A DNA stretch of 64,000 nucleotides from Phanerodontia chrysosporium (lineage: Eukaryota > Basidiomycota > Agaricomycetes > Polyporales > Phanerochaetaceae), in NCBI GenBank assembly GCA_001910725.1, contig MJGA01000031.1:62001-126000 (forward strand), read 5' to 3'. Positions 56,241 through 64,000 of this stretch are shown here, one piece after another (position 1 is the first letter of the stretch; each line of letters begins with the position of its first letter). Made by a program: the position numbers and the translations under genes. The notes under the pieces are model-generated. The model did not search any database, was not told the origin of the DNA, and saw only the letters and a program-made list of their open reading frames with translations.

Positions 56241-59200
56241 CGACGTGCGGACACGTTAGCCAGCGATACGCAGGCCGTTGCACCACGCGAACGCGACGCC
56301 GAGCTTCCCGGCTCGCGAGGCTTTCTGCCCAGGCGAACGGAGAGTAGCAGCGTGCACGGGCGCGTCACGCCTTGGATCAGGTGCGTATGCTGTTCCTGTC
56401 CCCGCGAGCTACCCGCTCACTTTGCCCTCGTCGTCATCGCAGCCACAGAGGCCGGTCTGCCCCGCCGTGTCTCGCCGCCGTGCCTCCAACTACCACTTGC
56501 TTTCACCAGCCATTCCCACACGCGCGTACCGCCATCAGAACGCTCCGCGGACGCCAGGACGACGACAACTAATCCGGGCACGGCTCCCTGCGAGCAGTCC
56601 CGGTCTCGCCCGCCGTGCCTTCGCTGAGCCCTCACCTGGGACCTCGGCCCTCTCGCGGCCGCCTTCAAGTCGAAATCACTCCCATGGCCGTTCTAGACAC
56701 GCCCGCCCAGACCATCCAGTGAACCTGCGGGCGTGACCGCCCCTGCACTCGCGGTGGCAACCCCACGGCTCCGTCGCTTACGAGCCAGCCACCAAAATTC
56801 CATGCCGTTCAGACGCGGCTTTCAGACTCGAAACGAAGCCGCGCCTCGCAAACCGGCGGCTCACAGCGAACGGCGACAGGTCTTCCCGCGGCACAGAGTC
56901 CTGTGATCGCGCCAGGCCTGCGTTCTCCAGCGCGAAGCGGCTTTAATGTCCACGGGCGGCGGCTCCCAACGGGCCTACTCAAAATCGCCGCTGGCTCCCG
57001 CGCTACCGGAAAGCTTTCTGCAAAGGCAAACACGGTCGCCAATGTCCGGGCCTATTGCGGGCGCGCGTCGGCGCCGCAGCTTGCCGTCCACTCGCGGGAG
57101 GCACGAACTGCGACCATTCACGCCGTTCGTGCGGATGGCGGCGCCGCTCGCGGTCGTGATCGTGGTCCAGCAAACCGGCAGCAGAAGCGAGACGTCATTG
57201 GACGGGCCAGCAAGCGCGAAAACACCGTGCATGCCGTCGGTGCGCGACAGGAGCTAAATTCGCGCCTGGTCAGCAACGACACGAACTGTGTTCGAGTACG
57301 CACCACGGACCCATGCCTGCATGCACGAAAGGCACTCCGGACGGTCAAAGACGCGGCGCGGCGCTCGAGAACGTGCCGTCAGGGAGCTGCGGCGTACGAG
57401 TGCGAGTGCGCCAGCACGCCGAACACGCCTGCCCACGCACTAGTCCCTTCGCGGCGGGTTGGCGATAGGCGTTCCGGACGGCGAGAACCGCGACGCGGCG
57501 CTCTGCGTCTTGCGACGAGGAGGCTGCAGCGTAGGCTACGGCCTTCTGGGCTCGTGAATGAGCCACAAGTGCATCTGAAGGCCATGGGCGACGTACCTTG
57601 CGGCGACGCGCGAGAACCGACGGCTCGCAATCTTGGCGTCTCGAACGCGGGACAGGCTGTCCGGCCGACGTCGTACACCGTACGTCGAACGCGAGGCATC
57701 GCACGGCAACGAGGGCCTGCCGCTCTCGGTGACTGGTGGCGAAAGCGCCGCGAGGATGCTGCCAAGGGGATGCTGTTAGCGAAGTGCACCGGCAGATGGA
57801 AAGGGAGCGAGGGTGAAGCTGGTACGCACGAGTGCGAAAAGGCGTCGGTGAGTCTGATAGCGAGTGTTACCGGGCTGCATCGGCTGACAGCTTCCTCTAA
57901 GCAGGCGTCGTAACTGCTGTAAAATAGTTCATCAATAAACCTCATTGCCGGACGCCTTCTGCGAGCGGACAAGGGAGACTCACTGACCCAATTTTGCTGC
58001 ATCGACGGCCTCGTGGTAGACTGGTGAGCGGCCGAAAACGTCAGCGGCACGTCCATACGGATGGACCGGAAAAGCACTTACACGAAACAGCTTCACGATG
58101 AGGACGACGGATCGCGACGTCCAGTCGCCGTCAACAAGACCGCGGCGAGGACCGGTCGGGATACTCGGGCGAGGAGCGTACGACAGCCCGGAGAAGAGCA
58201 GGCCCTGTGAAGAGGCTTGCCATGGACGTTACAGCGGTGCACGGCGAGGGCGACGAGGGCACAGACGTACCTCTGGACGTTCGGGTCAAGCCGACACCCG
58301 TACTCGACGGTCGACGGCGCGGGCGTGGCGGAGAGCTTCGGTTTCGGTCGGGTTGGTGGGCAATGCCGCCGTCCGAATGGACTCCCACCGCGAAAGAGGA
58401 CAGGCGGGGCCTTGGAAATCGGGCTGAACGCGAGCGTTAGGCACGGCATCGACAAAATCTAGCGGTAAGCCGGACGCACCTTTGCGGGAGGCTAGCCTGC
58501 CTGAGGCGGCGATGGGGACAACGACGGACGCAGGTCTGCACGGACGGACGACAGCGGGCCGGCTTCGACGAGACGCACACAGGCTGACGACGCCGGTAGA
58601 TCGACGGCAATCTTGCCCAGCGTCGCCGAGCGAGAGGGTCGACGGACGCTGTCAGGTTAGGGTCAGCGCGGGGGTGGGACAAGGGCGAGTACGCCGCGTG
58701 TGCACTTTGCGAGGCAGAGGGAGACAAATAAAAGGTGCGGCTCCTTAATGGATGCGTTACTACGATGTGAGCGAGGCTTACAGAGCCTGCAGATGTACTA
58801 CTACTAGGCATGCAATGACACTACTAATTCATTTGGATCGTTGGTGACTGAGTGCGAGCTCCCGATAACGATCACTTGCGAAGACCCGGCAGCGACCACT
58901 CCCCGGCGTCCAGCCGTACCACCGAAAGTGTCCCGGACAGCGCGGCTCGGATCGCGAGGACCGACAGAGCGGACAGATCGTCAAGAACACAAACGTAGCG
59001 GTGGATTTCGGGTCAGTGAATCTCGCCAGCTGGCGCGATCGTGGCACGCGAAAGCACCGGACGGCCACTCGTCCGGCACGGCCTGCGCGTCAGGCGAAGC
59101 ACTTAGTACGGTGCAGACACACCGTTAGCGAGTAACGCATACCTGGGCATTGAAGCAGTTTGACTGCCGACGAGCGAGACGCCTCCGCACGGCGGTATTG

Positions 59201-59646
59201 TCCGCGCTGCAGCAAATAGTGCATCCCTGAGCAGCAGCGAGCCTTGGAGTCCGGCCTTTAGCAAGTGTATACGAAAGGCCAGCCGGCGACTCGGAGCTCA
59301 CCGCGCAGGGTCCCGAATTGGTGATGAGGACGTGCAAAGGCCACGGGCGAGTCCGTGGCGCCGTTATTCCTCCACTCGAAGTGACGACGGCGAACGGGGA
59401 GGGTGTCTCGCTCGGCCGCACCTAGTCCGAGGCGATGTCAGTACGACAGACCACGAAGATGGAGGGAGACGTACGTTAAGGAGTCCGTCGCATAGGTACC
59501 GATGTCAGGGCTGCTCGGGCAAGTCGAGTGATCTGTCGTAGCGATAAGTTTCAGTTAATATACAAAGTACCCCGTATAACCGCACACTTACCGTTCCATC
59601 TGCCGATCGAGCGTGGGTGTCAGCCATCTAGCTTTGTGAGACCGAC

Positions 59647-59743
59647 ATTAGCGAGCTATGGCGTGTTTCGCTGACTTGAACACTTACGCGAACGTATACA
59701 TTTCGATCGGTGAGAGGAGGTCGGGCACGCCGACATGTCCTTT
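59647..59743 (+). repeat. Direct repeat, copy A
   Basis: 97 bp alignable without gaps to 60022-60118, sharing AGCGAGCTAT, ACGTATACATTTCGAT and GGTGAGAGGAGGTCGG; roughly three quarters identical by eye. Confidence 0.75.
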
Positions 59744-60021
59744 CGGCAGTGAGCCTTACGGGAGTCAGTCTATGAACTAATGACAAGGTGAACACGAATA
59801 CACACTCACAAGAGTCTGTACGCTAGAGCCGACGTCCGGGTGTTTGGTCAGCATTTTCGCAGATCGCCAGCGGCGCTCGTGAGGGTATCGGCGGGCTATG
59901 GTCTCTGTTGACCGCCCGATGTGCTGCGGGTGGGTCGCATTCCCGGTGCCTGGCCTTCCGTAAGCACCGCCGAGGCTATAAAACTGTGGGTAACATGTAC
60001 AGTACCTTTTCCGAGAGCATC

Positions 60022-60118
60022 ATAAGCGAGCTATTGTGTGCTTCAACAAGTTGGACACTTACTGGGACGTATACATTTCGATAGGTGAGAGGAGGTCGGA
60101 CATACCGGCCAGTCCTTC
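60022..60118 (+). repeat. Direct repeat, copy B
   Basis: Partner of 59647-59743, with 375 bp between starts. Confidence 0.75.
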
Positions 60119-62128
60119 TGCTAATGTACCCCTTCAGGGCCGAAAGGTCGACGGCGACGGTGATGGCGATGACGAGAGGGGCTTCGAAAGGACAGCCTTA
60201 GAAGGCGTCGAGCATGAGGACGAGACAGGGCAGACTATGAGCGAGAGGGAGGGAGGGAGTCTAGAGAGGGTAAGAAGCGGACAGCGGGATGAAGAGACCA
60301 GCCCGGATTGCTCACCTTTTATACACACAGCAGGGCGGTGCACACCCCAGAACCGTCACTCTCGGCCCCCTTCCCGGTGTCCTGCCAGTGCCGGGCTACG
60401 CGCGAACGGTCCCTCGGTGGACAAGGACGAAACGGAAGCGGCCTTGCCCGTGTCCCTTTCGTCCTAGTCCACCGCGTAACACGCTCGGCGTGCGACGACG
60501 CGATGTCAGGGGTGCCAGAAAGATGGTGGCGCTGCCTGATGGGCGCTCTTAGTTACCCGTCCGGCTGTGCGGGGCTCGCGGTGAGTGTCGTAACGAGGGA
60601 GGAGGAGAGGATGTGCCGGCACGCGTTTTGACGCGATTCCCGTGTCCTGCGCCAGAACCGGGCCATCTAAGCAGCCAAAAAGCAAACATTCAGCGTCTAC
60701 ATAGCACGTTAGCCAGGCGAGACAGCAAGTTAACGCACCACTGGACTTTTACTGGGTGTGCCGGATCACAGCGCCGCCATGTAGCGTGAACGCCGTGGTT
60801 CCGCAGGAATCCGGGTTCGGGAGCGAATCTGAGAGGTTAGTTTGCAGGGTCTTGGCGCCATGGCACCGTCTGATGGCTGTCTCACGCACCTCTGCCATCT
60901 CCGTCGCGCTAGCCCGTTGAGTCCTCGCCGAGGCTCTGAACGGAGCCTCCGCGTTTTCTACGCGTTTTCGCCAAAAAGCGCGTGCTGTACGATGACTTTT
61001 GACGGATTCGAGTACCTGGCTGGCGTGAGAAAGGGTTTTGCATACCCTTTTGCGTGGCTGACATTGGTCAGCGCGAGGCAGAAGTGGTGGACGAGCGCAA
61101 AGCAGGCGGCAGCGCCGGAAGCTTTGTGGCGTCTTCCCATTTCTGGCGCAAAAGCGCCCATCGTGTTCTCGCTCTCGACCTCCACGGCCGCGACACCATA
61201 TTTGGACCACGCATGCCGGAGAGCCACAGAAAGTGGCAAGAATGTCGTCGTATGCTACCACTCCTGAGTGTAGCGAGAATGGTGATCAGCTGCGATCGGG
61301 GCCTGCAGACGGCGAGCGACCGCAATGTATTCCGAGTTCAAGTCACTCGGACGTGGGCATCTGGCTCTGATGTGCTCGATTTGTGCCCGAATACCTTTCT
61401 GGTTATGGCAAGTACCGCTCTCACATCGTTTTGCATGTCCTACACGTTGTAATGCCCACCAGACAGCAGCTGCCTCCCAGTCACGGCGTCCAATCACACT
61501 GAGGACTAACTTGTGAATCATGCCCTCGACAGCCTCCGGCTCGTTCGTACGTCTACTGAGTAGCATGCCCGACGTCACCGCGCTCAATCTCGGTGCAGGA
61601 TAGCACGGATCCAGGGCGGGCGGCTTTGGAGAGCCGTTGATGCGGCGCGGACCTGTCAGTCGCGAGCGTACCTCAACCGGTCACCGCGCGAGTGTGTTCC
61701 GCCGCCCAAGCAGCGACCAGAGCTCAGGGCGGGCTTGGTGCGCACGGATCTACACCTCGCTCCGACGTCCTCCTGCTAATCCCGGCTCGACGGACGGGGC
61801 ACTGGTCTCGGCGCCGAGTGCATGCCGCTACAAACATGCAGCCGCTGCGCTGGCCGGCAAAGATCCACGTCGGTGGGTGGCAGTGCGCTAGGCACGTCCG
61901 ATGCCGCGCCGTCGCTGCACCGTTCCCGAGGCACTGGACTGGGTGCGCAAACGGCGGGCGGTGTTGCTGGCGACATTCCCGATGGGCACAGCAGTTTGAG
62001 GACGATAATGTGATGTTCTAGACAGAGTCTGCTTTCCGAGGTTGCATGTATTGATACCCCTAGGTAGACAGTTTTTGAGGTAATAATAAAATGCGGAAAA
62101 GCGTACAGAATATCAGACTTGTGAGGAA

Positions 62129-62191
62129 TTGGCAGAGAGAAATCATCTGGCGAAAGAGATGCCCTTTGGCCAGATAATTTCTCATTGTCAA
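62129..62191. repeat. Hairpin-forming inverted repeat
   Basis: Arms 62129-62150 and 62170-62191 match at 18 of 22 positions (core GAGAAATCATCTGG against CCAGATAATTTCTC), with a 19-nt loop. The surroundings are AT-rich, unlike the rest of this end. Confidence 0.6.
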
Positions 62192-64000
62192 ATTCTCAAT
62201 GACGGACAGTGACCGGAAACCGCTGCGAGAGCCTGAAACTCACCCCGGATCCGGGCAGAATTCTGGATCGCAGCGGGACCAGAAACCGCCGTTGCTAGTG
62301 CGAGCCTAAATTTTGACTGATGGTGACCTTAGCGTGGGATCGACGACGCCCGAGTGCACTGCAGTGAATTTTTTTTGATCGTGTTACTGATGCCCAGGCC
62401 CTCGGAGAGCAGAGAGACAGTCCTGGGCAGGCTGTCTCCCTGTTCTCCTCCCTTTCGTGCACACAGGCTCAGACTCTCATTCACACCAGCCATGCTGGCC
62501 TGAGTAAGTGCATCTCTTAGCTGCTCATTTTCTCACTGCTCATGGTCTTACTTCACTACAGACACCTCACTCTTCGGATTCACACCCATTTTCTTGTCTA
62601 CCTACCACGGCACCGACACCTTTGCCACCCTCTCTCGCACCCGAAGACCGCCCGCGCGCACACAAGGGCACCACTCGGCGACGCGCAGGCGCGAGCGCGC
62701 GAACGCCGTCTCGACGTCCGACCGCCTCACGCCGCGAGTGACCGCGCTCCGTGCAAACCCGGCCAGCGGTCTTTCGTCTCAGTGCAGGCACGACGGCAGA
62801 GCACGCGCATTCACATCGCGGTTCCACTCGGGCGTGTCGCGCGCGCATCGGCTTGCGCGGGGCATCACTTCCGCTGCGCTCATCCGTGTCACGTCTCCTG
62901 CCGTCCCGTCCCATGTACATCCGGCGCGCGGGACGGCTGCTGCCTCCCTGGCGAGTCGCGGCGCGCCGTCTCTCGCTCAACGTCCTGGCCCCTCGGCCGC
63001 CCTGCGAGACACCGACGCCCGGGCGAGCCGGTCCTTGCGAAGACAGCGAACGCTACTGCGGGGAGCGGTGCGGGTGTGAGCGACAGGACAGCGACGGTGG
63101 CGGCAGTGAAAACACTCACCGCTGGGAGGGAGCGCACGCGATGGAGACAGCAAGGGCGCGGCGCGGCGCGGGGCGACTGCAGGCAAAGGCGGCACCGGCG
63201 CCGGGTTCCTGGTGAGTCTTGCTGCTGGTGTGCACGTCCGCGTCCGAGGCTGACCGTGCGGCCGTCGCGGTACCGGTGTGTTTTTGCCGAGTCGACTCGC
63301 CGCCGCCGGTCGACGTCCCCGCGAGGGCCGTGCGCTCGAACGAGCAGGCGAGAGCCTTCACGACGAGGTCTGCCGTGGACGGGCCCGTGCTGTCGCCGCG
63401 AAAGCCGCACCACGGTCATCGTGCCGTCCTCGGCGCCGGCCGCTTCCGCCGACGACGCAGAGACCGCCCTGGCCCGACGAGGCGTGTCGCCAGCAGGGGA
63501 GACAGACGGTCTCGCCGCGTGCCAGGACGAGGGGCCGTGTCTCGACACGACGGATCGACTTCCCGCGGCCGACGTGTCCGCGGCGTCGACTCTGCCCGGC
63601 GCCGCACGAGGCGCGTCTGCAGCACCACCGGCCGCACAAGGCGACGGCTGCGGGGTGTCCCATTGGCATCCACGAATGGCGGTCTTCACCGCGCGTCCGC
63701 GCCGACACGACGTATCGCCGTCCGGCGACCGGGCGAGGCTCGACTGGGGGCGTCTCGAGGGCGGTGTGCGGGACGCGTTTGGCGTCGTGCGCTGCGCGAG
63801 ACAGCGTGCCAGCATCGCCGATAGACGGAAGAGCCGCGCGGGTCGTGTAGCGGCGAGACCTCCGGTGACTGGTGTCCATTTTGCGCCGAAACGACGTATC
63901 GCGTTCCGGTGGCCGGGTGTGCGACGTCTCCTGGTGCGTCGGGTGTTCTGGAGGTGCGTCCTGCGTCTTCAAAGCCGCGCTGGCGAGCACTAACAGGAAT
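62192..64000. other. CpG-rich right end, no supported gene
   Basis: A pyrimidine-rich leader-like stretch (62440-62650) is followed by extremely CpG-rich DNA open in several frames on both strands. A 36-bp direct repeat (63699-63734 and 63883-63918, 30 of 36 the same) suggests eroded tandem units about 184 bp apart. A gene starting here and running off the edge cannot be excluded. Confidence 0.4.

Larger units (their letters stand above)
56241..62128. other. CpG-rich stretch without supported genes
   Basis: Long frames exist on both strands at once (for example 56903-57913 plus), but their composition is Arg/Ala/Thr/Ser-heavy without motifs or splice logic, as expected from CpG-rich DNA. A minus-strand frame at 61255-61587 (EGMIHKLVLSVIGRRDWEAA, VWWALQRVG) is the most protein-like, but I cannot place it. 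One diverged direct repeat pair lies at 59.6 and 60.0 kb. Confidence 0.45.

Noticed and set aside
56903..57913. 336-codon plus-strand frame
   Set aside because: Same reason: compositional open frame without domains or splice context.
62542..63993. 483-codon plus-strand frame at the right end
   Set aside because: Composition is dominated by Arg/Ala/Thr/His from CpG-rich DNA, equally long frames run on the other strand, and there is no motif.
1..64000. CRISPR arrays, bacterial operons, ribosome-binding sites or rRNA genes
   Set aside because: The sequence is eukaryotic with spliceosomal introns; no regular spacer arrays or rRNA motifs were seen.

Overview
The window looks like nuclear DNA of a basidiomycete, most probably an agaricomycete of the polypore type. 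Genes are dense, with many introns of about 45-70 nt that have GTRNGT donors and CTRAC/TTGAC-like branch sites. Coding DNA is GC-rich, F-box genes recur, and there are fungal signature genes: a thaumatin-like protein, a CSC1-type channel, Sec61 alpha, Ldb17 and a C2-domain phosphatidylserine decarboxylase. Exon models were built by eye from reading frame, splice signals and recalled family sequence. No database search or transcript data were used.

Layout. 1-8.2 kb (all minus): 5' end of a C2-type PS decarboxylase, an unknown conserved-looking protein, an LDB17/SPIN90 actin-patch regulator, a GPI-tailed thaumatin-like protein with a 7-nt exon, and a mucin-like single-pass protein. 10-21 kb: a Ca2+/calmodulin-dependent kinase with a possible alternative N-myristoylated 5' exon, two duplicated small secreted Cys-rich genes (one frame-broken) around an F-box gene, a second F-box gene and a two-TM protein. 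21.4-21.8 kb: a short terminal-inverted-repeat element. 22-31 kb: CSC1/OSCA-type channel, SEC61 alpha, an acidic F-box protein and a small membrane protein. 31.3-36 kb: a zinc-knuckle ORF, then relics: a mitochondrial-Hsp70 pseudogene and a partial inverted copy of the giant gene further right. 36.3-43.8 kb: a duplicated cassette of APH-type phosphotransferase genes, small Cys/His genes and kinase fragments, with a shared short bidirectional promoter box. 44.1-55.7 kb (minus): one 18-exon gene for a protein of about 3,555 aa (PH-like segment, S/T-P-rich linkers, about 900 residues of coiled coil). It can only be read through if one C is restored at each of three C5 runs. 55.7-64 kb: CpG-rich DNA without supportable genes, with diverged direct repeats and a hairpin.

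How it fits together. The left 31 kb is mostly housekeeping and secretory genes (lipid, actin, translocon, channel, calcium kinase) that do not form an obvious pathway. The 31-56 kb part is a locally rearranging block: segment duplications, an inverted copy, a dead Hsp70 copy and kinase fragments lie between and beside intact genes. The strongest leads are the APH/Cys-His cassette and the giant gene with its three recurrent frame breaks.
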